64,000 nt of DNA, taken from contig QKWP01000766.1 of assembly GCA_003550325.1 (NCBI GenBank), positions 1-64,000 on the forward strand, given 5' to 3'. Made by a program: the position numbers and the translations under genes. This stretch comes from Gigaspora rosea (Eukaryota > Glomeromycota > Glomeromycetes > Diversisporales > Gigasporaceae). Below are positions 1 to 10,387 of the stretch, piece by piece. A model generated the notes under the pieces. It searched no databases. It worked only from the letters and a program-made list of their open reading frames with translations, and was not told the origin of the DNA. Numbering within the stretch: the first letter of the stretch is position 1; each line of letters starts with the position of its first letter.

Positions 1-227
1 ATTTTTCTCTTACTTTTAAACGTAGGGATAATAAAGTTATTTGTATTACTAATTGTTTTTGTGTCCAGAACGCAGTTTATTTTTATGTAACCCCTGAAAG
101 TGACGATTAAAAATGGCCTACCGTTGCAATTTACTATGAAAATTGATAATTTCATATGAGTGTCGATCACTCAAATTTCATAGTAAAAAATTTATTCACC
201 TGATCTGCGTGACATCTCGATCGACTG

Positions 228-352
228 ATATAAGTAAAATTTCATTCCCGTCATTTTTAATTAGTGCTCCAAGATCGATTTAAACATTAGTTTTTGCGTA
301 TTTTCGCTTTTTTCTTTTACGTGTGTTCGAATTCTTCGTCGGGCTGATCCGG
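228..352. repeat. Dispersed repeat, inverted relative of the core of 7325-7470
   Basis: This stretch contains AAGTAAAATT, a poly-T run, GTGCTCC, GATC and CGTCGGGCTGATCC. The reverse complement of the same string of words occurs at about 7325-7470. The second copy lies between terminal inverted repeats, so this is probably part of a mobile element whose other end is outside the window or lost. Confidence 0.55.
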
Positions 353-477
353 AATAGTCAAAATTTGCACTCTCCGATTGGCTATTTCCTCTCCAGGAGC
401 TTGTATTACCCGCACAAATAAGTGGATGCAAGTTGGCCCTACTAAATTTAAGTATCGCACAGAGATGATTTTAGAAA

Positions 478-1216
478 TTTGTGGAACACACTAGATGGCA
501 AAATGAAACAAGTTAAAAACGAAATGGAATTATTCCACAACATCACGATCCGTTAACTGAAGAAGAAATTACTCTTATATTTATCATCCAAGTGTATCAG
601 CATCAGACGCTCAAGGGTTACAATATCGAGTATTTATGTGGATGTGTATGCTTTGTGCACCACGGGGCGGTGAGCACGGTCAAATGAAAGTCTCACAATT
701 TAAATTTCTTCCTGACGGTGAAATTATTTTTACAAAATGGTCTCAAAAAAAAGACCAAGGAAGATTAGATGATAATTGTAATGCAACTAGTATACCATTT
801 CTACCAGACCCTATTGTGATATCCGGCTTTATTTTCTAAACGACCTGATAATTGCAAGAAAAAACCTGTTATTAGACTTAAGTCTGAAAACAGGTTTTTT
901 CTTGACTGTTTCAAAAATACTGTTTTTAAAAATACGATAAAAAGCTTGGAATCATATGATAAATACTATGTTAAGGAAGATTTGCCAAACCTGTAATATT
1001 AATATTGAAGGTCGAAATATTGCCAACCATTTTGGTCGTACAATCAATTACATATCAACTCGGAACACGCCTAATTCAACTTTAATGTCGATTACTGGAC
1101 ATAAAAGCGAAATTTCTGTTAGAATTTATTCACATCCTTCTGAACAGCAAAAGATAGATTGTTTATCCGCAATAATTAATTCTAGCATTAATAATGTCAA
1201 AGTAACTTTTATTTAA
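478..1216 (+). pseudogene. Crypton-type tyrosine recombinase remnant (DUF3504-like)
   Basis: Decayed DNA-transposon recombinase, the family that cuts and joins DNA through a catalytic Tyr. Readable pieces in order: L-D-G-K-M-K-Q (about 508-530), D-P-L-T-E-E-E-I-T (about 549-575), then S-A-S-D-A-Q-G-L-Q-Y-R-V-F-M-W followed by R-G-G-E-H (about 597-677), and at 956-1216 a C-terminal piece with N-H-F-G-R-T, I-T-G-H-K-S and the probable catalytic Tyr in V-R-I-Y-S-H-P-S. The order matches the R...H-x-x-R...Y layout of DUF3504/Crypton recombinases, although the HxxR Arg is Lys here (G-H-K-S). Frame changes near 540, 580 and 840-955 make it a pseudogene. The start was not found. Family call from motif memory only. 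Confidence 0.7.
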
Positions 1217-1614
1217 ATTTTGATGATTTTTAATTAGTGTTAATAATTTGTTACATTACTTAAAATACTTGTTTTTTAGACTAGCCTAAACGTACAATCT
1301 ATTGAACCGAATAGCCAAGATAATGAGGATCCGGTAATTTAAAAATTTTTTTCTCGTTTTTTTTTTAATATTACATAAATACTAAATATTTATTCTTAGA
1401 TTGAAGATATTAATGATCCGGTAATGCAAAATATATGTTTTTATTTTATTTTATTTATATAAACATTTAAAATATTAATTTTCTTAAGCATGCTTTTTTT
1501 TTTTAGATGAATCCTGATTTTCAAACCCGTGCTACTCAAACCGCCCTGGTATTTACGGTCCTGGAAATCCTCATCCTGAAAAAAATCCAACGCTTGGGGG
1601 CCGTCAACTCTTGA
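1199..1614 (+). pseudogene. Small spliced C-terminal exons of the Crypton gene
   Basis: Three short introns fit in phase after codon AAA at 1199-1201: 1202-1279 (78 nt), 1334-1399 (66 nt) and 1421-1506 (86 nt), all GT...AG. They leave a 54-nt exon (1280-1333), a 21-nt exon (1400-1420) and a last exon from 1507. The two internal exons both end in GATCCG (Asp-Pro) and are followed by GTAAT, so the second looks like a duplicated exon-plus-donor. The joined frame stays open until a TGA at about 1612. The last exon may switch frame, because another frame (Y-G-P-G-N-P-H-P-E-K) also looks protein-like. Splicing is predicted, not shown. Confidence 0.5.
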
Positions 1615-1639
1615 AAGGAAAAAAGGAAAATTCGCAAAT

Positions 1640-1864
1640 TATTATTGCGCTTTGCAAAAAGATGTGACCTTTGCAGATCACAATGTCGTGTGAAAATCGG
1701 AGATTTTATAGATTTTGAGATTTTAAGAATTAAACCGATTTCAAAGAAATATAAACGTAACCAATCAAAAATATAACGTAACAGACAATCTGGAATCTCA
1801 GTGATTCTCAACCATCATCATTAAAAAAATCACCGGCCACATCTTTTTGCAAAGCGCTATAATA
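1640..1864. mobile_element. MITE family A, copy 1
   Basis: About 225 bp with terminal inverted repeats of about 27 bp: left ATTGCGCTTTGCAAAAAG, right CTTTTTGCAAAGCGCTAT. No coding capacity. A second copy with the same ends and the same interior (GCAGATCACAATGTCG) lies at 51273-51484. Confidence 0.8.
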
Positions 1865-2107
1865 ATTATTACATTACGGCTAGTACTGTAATTTTCAAAT
1901 AAATTTATATAGTATGATACGTATATTTGATGTAATCGGTATTATAAGATATATAAATTTGCTTAATAAAAAATTCCGATATTATTGGAATTTATAAATA
2001 AAAAATAATTATATTATTGATCGATGCAGATCATAATGGCCTGAAGGATAATAAAAAATTATTTATTTCGAAAGGGGTTCGTTCTTATAATACAAATCAA
2101 TACAAAT

Positions 2108-2186
2108 CAAGGGGGTGCTTATTTTGGGGTGGTGCTTATTTTTGGGTGGTGCTTATTTTTGGGTGGTGCTTATTTTCGGTAAAACA
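2108..2186. repeat. Short tandem repeat, about 20-bp unit
   Basis: Four head-to-tail copies of a unit close to GGGTGGTGCTTATTTTT. No gene is visible next to it. Confidence 0.8.
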
Positions 2187-2189
2187 CTG

Positions 2190-3283
2190 TAAATAAGATG
2201 CGTAACTTGATAAAGTTTATCATGTAGAAACCCTTTTTTTATCAGTAAAACAATTAAATGAATTTACCATTTTAATCAACAATCTTTTACCACAAACCAC
2301 CTTTTTTATACCTTCCTTGGAAAATTTTGCAATCAATAGAGAATTCAAAGATATCGCTCAAGCAACTTTGCCATGGGTCTTCATTCTTGGCATCAACGAA
2401 TTACTATTTTTTTTTCGCATTAATAAGTTTTTATGAAAAATAAAAAATCAGGAAGCCCAAAATACAATAGCGAATATTTTTATAATTTCTGATGATGAAT
2501 TTGATAAATAATACAGTAATAGAAGAATCAATAAGGGATCACTTAAGTATCGATTTTCAATCAAATGAGCACCATTACGATTACTAACTAATCACATCGA
2601 AATGATGCTTGAGAAAATTTCAATGGTATCATAAATTGCATATTCGAATTTTGACGAAAATTTTATGTAAATAAATTATGGTTGAATCACTTGCTAATCA
2701 CATCAAGGTTGAAAACACCCAAAATCTGATATTTATTTATTTGGGAATAATTAATGCGGAAATCTTATATAGAACACCTTTGACTGTATTTTATTGTGAA
2801 GTTAGTGACGCAAAAGCAATAGTACTTGATGAATTAAAACTACTAAGTGTCGAAGATACTAAAACGTGCATGATAATCTAATGAAATAATGTTAGAACAA
2901 AAATCCGGAAAAACATCCATCTGCAGATGAAGACATAGAACATAACAAAATGGCAAAGCGATGATCAGAGCTTATCAGATATCAGAGTTTAAAGAAAGAT
3001 TTATATAGTTATTAATAAATTGGATGATTAATTTTAATGTAGTTAACTACAATAACTAAATATAGATCTACAGGAGACGGATCATTAGATCTATTCAAAT
3101 AATCTATTACAAAGTTATTTTATGATTTTATTTATATCAGATATTAATAATCTTTAGGAAGTAATTAGTGATAATTTTACCCTACTGTGTAAATTTTAAT
3201 TCACTTTTCGTAATTCATATCACGATTTTCTAGTTCATCTTACAGTTTCAAGGTTATTCTAGACTACAAATAAACTTTTGTAT
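2190..3283. other. No gene seen
   Basis: AT-rich stretch with only short open frames. The strings F-I-P-S-L-E-N-F-A-I-N-R (about 2309) and the 67-codon frame at 2678-2881 could be worn gene fragments, but I recognise neither. Confidence 0.4.
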
Positions 3284-3529
3284 ATTAGGGTGATTCAAAG
3301 TTAACTTATTTCAAAAACAAGTAGGGGTTTAAAAAGTCCTATTTCTGGTTTGAAATTTTGAAATCAGATAATGAAATAGGTGTTATTCGGAGATGAAATA
3401 AGCATCCTTAATATACAGTATAAAAAAGCTTAAAAATTAAAATAAATAACGTTTACGAAGCACTGATTTCAAAATAATTACAACATTAATTTAATTTGAA
3501 ATCAGAAACCCTTAGCATTAGGTTTGAAT

Positions 3530-4587
3530 TAGGGATGTTATCCTGTTCCAACCGGTTGGTTCGTGCTCAAAAACTCGTTTGAACACTGTTTCGAACCACA
3601 CATGTAAAACTGGTTATTGAATTCGGTTTATGCAAATGTGTTAATAATTATGTTTGTTTGAACAATTTAATAAAGCATGCTATATATTTATTAAAGCAAT
3701 TTTACATTTGTAAAATATAAATATTATGCATTTACAATATTTATTGCATCTATTGCTACGTATTATTTATTTGTTGAACAACATAATAATATCCGGTTTA
3801 ATAATATTCTACACAGTCGAGGATGCCTGATTCGTACTATGTTTTTAGGCAGAGACTTGCAGTTACGCTTTCTTCAGGTAGTCGATTACGGATTGGATTA
3901 ATTGATTTTTTGGCTTTAGAAAACATTCTTCACTAGATACAGAAGTAGCCTGCACGATCAAATAATTACGTGCATTTGTGCAAGTCCAGAATAGCGTACA
4001 AGACCAGTATCTATTGAATAAGGTTTATTGCAATGTCGTTTATCACAAATTTCAACAAGTTCATCCCAGAAAGGATTTTTTTTAATCATTTTGGGGATGG
4101 TTTGTTATTTCTGAAAGTGTTTCGGATTCAAGTGTATTTTGAGAGCTCAAAGAGGTATGTTTAATTTGGTTAATAAATTGGTCAAGTGCGTTTTCTTCAT
4201 CCATCTTACGAAGTTTAAGTAAATAAGTAAAAATATGTGCAAACGAAAAATTGCACATTTATATATTAAAAAAAAAGCAATTTTCATTATTTAATTTCGT
4301 GGTAATTAATTAAAAAAAAAAAAAAAATTAATATCGTCATAATATCGCAATTAACTTTTAATTAAAAGTCTATCTTCGTCATATTAGCATAACGTCATAA
4401 TAATCGGCCAATCGAAAAAAGATATTTTTTGTCAATGCACGATAGTAAAAGTCAATTACTAATCAATTTGAGCAGGAGGAGTTTAAATATTATAGTAAAA
4501 ATCATGTGACTACAAAAACTCGAGTTTAACTGGTTTGGGTTTCAAACAGGGCCGAACAGAGTTTGGATGAACAGGATAACATCCCTA
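3530..4587. mobile_element. hAT-type DNA transposon, non-autonomous, 1058 bp
   Basis: Terminal inverted repeats start TAGGGATGTTATCCTGTTC and end with the complement (...GAACAGGATAACATCCCTA). It is flanked by a perfect 8-bp target duplication, GTTTGAAT at 3522-3529 and 4588-4595, the signature of hAT elements. The interior has a short minus-strand protein-like string (N-P-F-W-D-E-L-V-E-I-C-D-K) around 4050 that may be a transposase remnant. No intact transposase. Confidence 0.88.
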
Positions 4588-4889
4588 GTTTGAATCACCG
4601 TATTACAGTAAATCCGAAAATTTTGTATAACCTCGTTTTTTTTGTTGATTCCAATTAATTTTGTAGTAGAATCACCCCAATGATGCTACTGTTTAAGCCG
4701 TAATTAGCTAAAGCTTATGTCGTGACGATTCTATGCATCACTAATTACAATTTACGTTTTTATTAAGCTCCTTTATGGTTTTTCTTCATAAAAACTTTTT
4801 ATTGAGCGTCTTATGCTTTTCAAAGTGAAATTTTAATACGAATACTCGACAAGATGTCAACAAAGTGTAAATATCGTTCTTATGATATA

Positions 4890-5175
4890 GGTTAGAGGGG
4901 AGAATTGATCAAAATTTTCGAGCATCGAAATAAGCTTTTCATTCATTGAGATTTTAATTTGGTCATCATCGAGCATTGGTCAAAGTTAAAATTTTTATTT
5001 GTTTGATAATGATAATTGTTTGATTTATTATAAATAACAAAACAATTGATAATGAAAAATAAAATTGCGCTAAACTTTTTTTATATATGAATTTAATATT
5101 TAAAAAACTCAATGAATATTCGAAATTTTCGGTCAACAATGCTCGAAATCATCGATTCCACTCTCTTCCGAAAGT
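4890..5175. repeat. Imperfect inverted repeat (foldback or MITE)
   Basis: The left part has AGAGGGGAGAATTGATC followed by TTTTCGAGCAT. The right part carries the complement in the same order (ATGCTCGAAA, then ATCGATTCCACTCTCT). About 285 bp overall with no coding content. Ends and target duplication are not clear. Confidence 0.45.
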
Positions 5176-5179
5176 TTGT

Positions 5180-6010
5180 TTTTATAAAGTGTTCTGGAAT
5201 ACAAAATCTAAGTGCTTGATTTACTTTCAGAAATCGAGTTTAACTACAATTTAGCAAAGAATTTTGTATTGTTAAATTTTAAATAAACATATTAAATATA
5301 TTGTTACAGCGGCCTTGCGGAATTCGACCTTTAATTTCCCCCAAATTTTATCAGATGTTTATTAATACCATGGGTTTAAAGTATTGTATTACGGATAAGC
5401 TTTTCATCGTTAATAAATAAATTATAAACATTTATATAAAATCAATCTGTCGTAATGTTAAAAAATGGTCACTATAATTAAAGCCATTGAGGTTACAATT
5501 GTTCAAAGTAGCCACGTGATTTTGTATCATAATAGATGTTTTGATATACAATTTTGAAATGTAATATTTAGAGCATTCTAAAAAATGCTTTAAAATATTA
5601 TATATTTTTTTTTTGTGTGATTACCATTCAATATAAGAAAAACATTGTCTCTAAAAAACTAGCCCAAACCGTATTAAAATTCAAAAGCTGGTGGCATATA
5701 TAAACCAACTTGATTATTTTTGTGAATTCAAAAGATAATTAGATTATCAAGAACTTTAAAGCAAACGATTTATTAAGTTTACAACGTTTTTATAAGAAAT
5801 AAATTCATATATGCAAGCAGATCTTATCTTGAAATAAAATATCTTTCAAATTCTTTTTGTTGATAAAATACCTTGTGATTATGTGAGAAAGTTTGAGAAC
5901 TAGGTGTGAAAAATGTAAAACATCTTCGTCATAACCATGCTTATTTTTTATCAGCAGATCATGACATTATAACAAAACTGTGTTCATATAAAATGATTCT
6001 ATTTGATTTT
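5180..6010. other. No gene seen
   Basis: AT-rich DNA with only short chance open frames on both strands and no recognisable motif or repeat. Confidence 0.5.
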
Positions 6011-6137
6011 GTCTTATATCAGGAACGTAGTGATGAACATCACGGAGTGATACCAGGAACGGTGTGATGCATATCACGAAGCAATTGAAATCGCAAAATC
6101 TTGGTTCTGATTGGTCCACGTGATGTTATACATCACT

Positions 6138-6235
6138 TGGTGCTTAATTTTCGCCTGTCTATCGTCGCATGGACCGTCTTGATGCTTAATTTTCACCTGT
6201 CGATCATCGCATGGACCATCTTGAATGCTTCTGAG
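6138..6235. repeat. Two-copy tandem duplication, about 45 bp
   Basis: The words GATGCTTAATTTTC, CCTGTC, ATC, TCGCATGGACC and TCTTG occur twice in a row. It is preceded by a short hairpin, GTGATGTTATACATCAC, near 6120-6136. Confidence 0.6.
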
Positions 6236-6239
6236 CGGT

Positions 6240-7268
6240 AATTCGAGCGCCTAATTTCTTGTTAATGTGACTAGTGCTACGGTATAATGAGACATATGAC
6301 CGTTAAAAAAAATGCGATTATCCGTAGAATGAAATTACAAATGCTATAACAACCTATAGTAAAAAATTGCTTTTTAGACGTAAATATCGGTGACCCGATA
6401 CAAATTTGCAAATCTATTCGCTCAATATTTAGCATTTTTCATTTTTTTTCGTAGGATTTTTTATTGGGTTGATTAAATGATAATCTCTGATTATCAAAGA
6501 TGAGAACGAAAGAATTTGTTAATCATTAACGCAACTCTCTTAAAATCGTGAAACGTAAATTTTCCAAATTTGCTTCTGTTGTTTGATTACCTAATATATG
6601 ATGCTGTTTTGAGCGAAAAATAGCTAAAAAAAAGTAAATCAAATGTTTTACGAATTTGAAAGCGTTTTGTATAATGGTCTTAAGTTCAAGAACAAGTGCA
6701 AAATAAGAACAATAACTCCGCAATAGATAAAAAAATTTCATGATATTAATAAAAAACAGTGAATATATTAGCAAAAAATTACATTTCACTGAATATTCCA
6801 TTTTCGTAAATTTTGGTCGGAATTTTTGCCGTCCGGATTATTTGATAATTACTAATTTTCTCGGGGCTCGTAGTTTTATGTCGATCTACCAACCGATAAA
6901 ATCATGGTTATATCCAGTGTGTTAAAATTAAACTAATGTAGCAATATGATTTGCTTCAACGCTTTTGATTGGATATACAATCCGTGATCAAGAATGTTAA
7001 GACTAAAATATCGATGAGCAAGTTATGATCAAGAATGTTATCACAATTCAAATTCTAGCAATTGTATCATGATAGTACCAAATCAACTTTAACCACATAT
7101 GGTATTGGTATCGATTTGTAATTGATAACAACTAACTAAAGCGTGCTAAAAAAAAAAGCCTCGTTTTATGAGCTTCTTTTTTAGTAAAATATTAATATTA
7201 TTGACTTCTTATTTGATAATCTACAATTATTAATTTATAAGTAAAAATTGTATTTAAATTGATTACAA
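6240..7268. other. No gene seen
   Basis: Short frames at 6526-6801 (minus) and 6740-6925 (plus) overlap and have no recognisable content. I treat them as chance. Confidence 0.45.
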
Positions 7269-7566
7269 AAAATGGGGGTCGTCTAAAGCCAGGTGCGTTC
7301 ATGTGATATAAAGCCAATCAAATCGTAAAATTTGATCTTTACGGATCAGCCCGACGAGACAAAAACAAAGAAAAAAAGTGAAAAACACCGAAAATACAAA
7401 AAATGAGTGTCTAAACCTGTCTAGGAGCATTAAAAAAAATGTCGGGAAGATCAATTTTACTTATAAGTCAAGCCCTAACCCTAACTCCTAACTAACCCTT
7501 ACCCTAATTTTAATTAAATAATCAAAACCATATAAACGCACCTGCTTTAGCCATCCCCCAAAAATG
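7269..7566. mobile_element. MITE of about 300 bp
   Basis: Imperfect terminal inverted repeats: left GGGGGTCGTCTAAAGCCAGG then TGCGTT, right AACGCACCTGCTTTAG then CCATCCCCC. The interior shares the GGATCAGCCCGACG word string with 228-352. It also holds a few degenerate CCCTAA-like repeats near 7474-7510. Confidence 0.6.
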
Positions 7567-8039
7567 GATAACTAACCGTAAATAAGCAAGTTATTGCACA
7601 TCAACGATCATGTGTAACATGTAAAAAATGTCAAGTTTGGCATTAGTCAGGAATTGAATGTTCGAATAGTGTTGCAAGCCGGCTTAGCCAGTCCAACCAG
7701 TCCAGCTGTGGCTAAGCCATGGCTTGGCACAGTAAACATTTCGTGAACAAGCTTTTGTACCGATTTTTTTGCTAATAAATGCTTTTTATAATCACACACT
7801 AAATAATAAATAAAAATTATCCAAGAACACCCCCAAAAATTTATCCTAAATTCCGCACAGCAAAAAAATTATGCAAAATTAAACTGCTGATACTCATTAA
7901 ATGAAAAACGGGTTTGAGCCGATTTTATTGTAGAGTAAACCTATTTCTTAAAAAATTCCTTTTTTGTAAAGAAGAATAATTTTCGGACAAAATTAGAAAT
8001 TTTGAAATTCTTTAGCCTACATTACATAAATTCTGGGAC

Positions 8040-8190
8040 ATTGGTAAAAAATTGCTACCATACCCGTACAAATCCAGATCTTGACCCGTGCCCGACGCCA
8101 ACCCGTGCTGATCCTGTCCAATTTTCTTATAGGGGCTAAACGCTAGATCTGATGCATCCGAACCGGAAATTTGGAGATAGCCCTGTAAAA
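8040..8190. repeat. Dispersed repeat B, copy 1 (degraded)
   Basis: Shares with 8757-8915 the string GATCTGATGCATCC, then a CCGGAAATTTGG-like run and CCCTGTAAAAATCG. The left end is poorly conserved. Confidence 0.5.
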
Positions 8191-8756
8191 ATCGTGATTG
8201 TCATGCAATTAATCAAGACAAGAACCTGTTAAAGCAATGTTTGGTTAAACAATTCTTATACAATAGACTATGGCCGCAATGCTTTTACTACGATTTACCG
8301 TAAAGAATTTTGTTACGAATCGATACACAATGCCATATATGATTTGGATCACAACTCACTCGTCGATAAATGTATGCATAAATTATTATCTTAAATTTAT
8401 ATGTATTAATTGTTATGACTTTTATAATTTCTTTACGATAATTTATTATGATATATTATGTTGTATTCTTTTCTATTTTCACCATTTAAAAAGATTACAT
8501 GCAAACCGGTTCTAAAGGTATAATCTTAATTCTTTTGTATCGGTCAAACTTCCTAATAAATATTTAATCCAGATTAATCCGTAATTATTGAGATATTTTA
8601 GTTCAAAGTCTAAAAAACTTTTACTTAGAAACTTTCTACCCCATTTCTACTGACGAGCCCCCATATATATATAATATATATATATTACCTTAATTTATAA
8701 GGTGTGCTTAAAACATGTGATATTGATATTTGCTTATATAGCAGTTGAGTTTAACT

Positions 8757-8915
8757 TCTACGGGGTCCCCAAAATTCCGGGTCGGGATAAGTCGGAGTGC
8801 ATAGGAATCATGGTCGGCAGGATCGGAATCGATCAATTTTGTCCAAAGATCATAAAAAATTTTACTAGATCTGACGCATCCTACCCGAAATTTTGGGACG
8901 GCTCTGTAAAATCGT
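8757..8915. mobile_element. Dispersed repeat B, copy 2 (MITE-like)
   Basis: Ends form an imperfect inverted repeat: left TACGGGGTCCCCAAAATTCC, right AAATTTTGGGACGGCTCTGTA. About 160 bp, no coding content. Confidence 0.55.
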
Positions 8916-8999
8916 TGAATTTGTTGCGTTTGTGCGGCTTAACGCTGACCACCTGCATAATGCCGGCTAGCCGTCAGTATAAACACGTTATATGATATT

Positions 9000-9270
9000 A
9001 TGAGAATGGCCGGATTCTTTGGGAGGGAGGGTTGGGTCGAAATTGTGCCTGTCGCAGTTGAGTGAGCAATCGTTTGCGTAAGGCCAGTTCGCGTTTCCCA
9101 TGGATTTATCTTTGATCTCATTGTCGCCTTTAACAAGTTAGTGATTACTGTTTATGGAAAGTTATTCAAATCATACTCACCTTTGATTATCTTTGTTCTG
9201 GCTGATGGTTCCACGATGCGCATCAACATGCTTAGCATCTTTTCGATCTGTTGACTTTACGTCAACTCGA
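9000..9270 (-). other. Possible spliced gene fragment, unrecognised
   Basis: This stretch has clearly higher GC than its surroundings. On the minus strand an open frame with D-V-K-S-T-D-R-K-D-A-K-H runs to a strong 5' splice site (GTGAGTATG, near 9184). A possible acceptor lies near 9136 and a second open stretch runs to 9000. The joined frame is not clean. No family recognised. Confidence 0.25.
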
Positions 9271-9479
9271 AAAAATGCGGATTTCACCTACCCTAACAAC
9301 GATCTACAAATCGGATTTCACACCTCGCAACCATGTTCTATTATAATTACTACAAAATTCATCACGTGTCACACTAATTTTCAAATCAGGTCCCAAAGTT
9401 CGTTAATGATCATTGTCACTGCACGCAGCATTCAATCAATCAATTAATTAATCAATTATATGCTGCGACAACTGTGATA

Positions 9480-10045
9480 GCGATGTCGATTGTTAGTGAA
9501 CTTTGAAGTGGCTGTTCTGGCAAGCTCATAGATACGTATCGTCATACAATTAAATTTTATAAGCAATCAGGTTTTAAATTATCTAGATATTAGAATTTTC
9601 ATCAATCGACATTCTAACTATCCACAGTAAATAACCAATAAAGTATTATGCTTTTTGACATGAAATTTTCATAATATAAACATAAAACTCACAATTCAAA
9701 TATGGTTTTGCCAAAAATAAATATTTATTAAGTTTAAAGTGATGATTATGTGTAAATTTTATGTAGAAAAAAAAAAGCTTATTTAGACGGCCAAATTGGT
9801 TTTTCTTAGTAAAATAAATAAGTTGGCTATATACTAACGTTAAAATGTTCAGTTTATCTATATACGGTAAAGCTTTTTTTTTATTAAGACAATTTTCTTT
9901 GCCTCTAAGTAACCTTGTTCTACGCAAAATTTTACGGGTACCGGTATATGTGTATTTCATCCACTTCTCCTACTTTTACTAAGTGAAAAGTTGAATTAAA
10001 GTTCTGAACAAAATTTTTTTTAAAAAATAACCTCTTCCTATTTGT
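9480..10045. other. No gene seen
   Basis: AT-rich. A 104-codon minus-strand frame at 9646-9960 is Lys/Phe/Tyr/Asn-rich, has no motif and no plausible promoter or intron context, and is probably chance. Confidence 0.4.
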
Positions 10046-10049
10046 TATA

Positions 10050-10335
10050 CCAGATACGTACTGTACGTACGTACGTAATATCTATGTAACTTTATTTTTT
10101 TTTAACATTCGTTGACCAATTTTCATCTTGTAGTACAGTACATACAAATGGAAAATAAACAATTAAAATCTTTTGTGTTTCAAATACAGAAATAAAAGTT
10201 ATGATTGGTTCACAACTGTGTACACGTTTATGTGCATAAATCTTTGTGACATATTAATGTAATTAATTTTCTTCTTTGAATGTTTAAATACACGAGCATA
10301 CGTACGTACTCGTACGCACGTACAGTACGTATGTT
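10050..10335. repeat. Inverted ACGT-rich repeats upstream of the kinase-like gene
   Basis: TACGTACTGTACGTACGTAC lies near 10053. Its near-complement lies near 10296-10333 (words ACGTACGTAC and CGTACAGTACGTATG), so the two arms bracket about 230 bp just upstream of the ATG at 10388. It could be a MITE or a promoter element. Confidence 0.5.
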
Positions 10336-10387
10336 GATAATCATATAATTGAATTTCTGAAAAAAAAAAATCAAATACTTTTTTAAT

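Noticed and set aside
6526-6925. Overlapping frames on both strands
   Set aside because: Low-complexity composition and no known motif. Neither has support over the other.
7474-7515. Telomere-like CCCTAA repeats
   Set aside because: Only a few degenerate units within a MITE. Similar words near 24795, 44860 and 47270 are also inside repeated elements.
8270-8515. 81-codon plus frame
   Set aside because: Tyr/Ile/Phe/Cys-rich, no motif, in an intergenic AT-rich stretch.
9646-9960. 104-codon minus-strand frame
   Set aside because: Lys/Phe/Tyr/Asn-rich, no motif, no introns, consistent with chance in AT-rich DNA.
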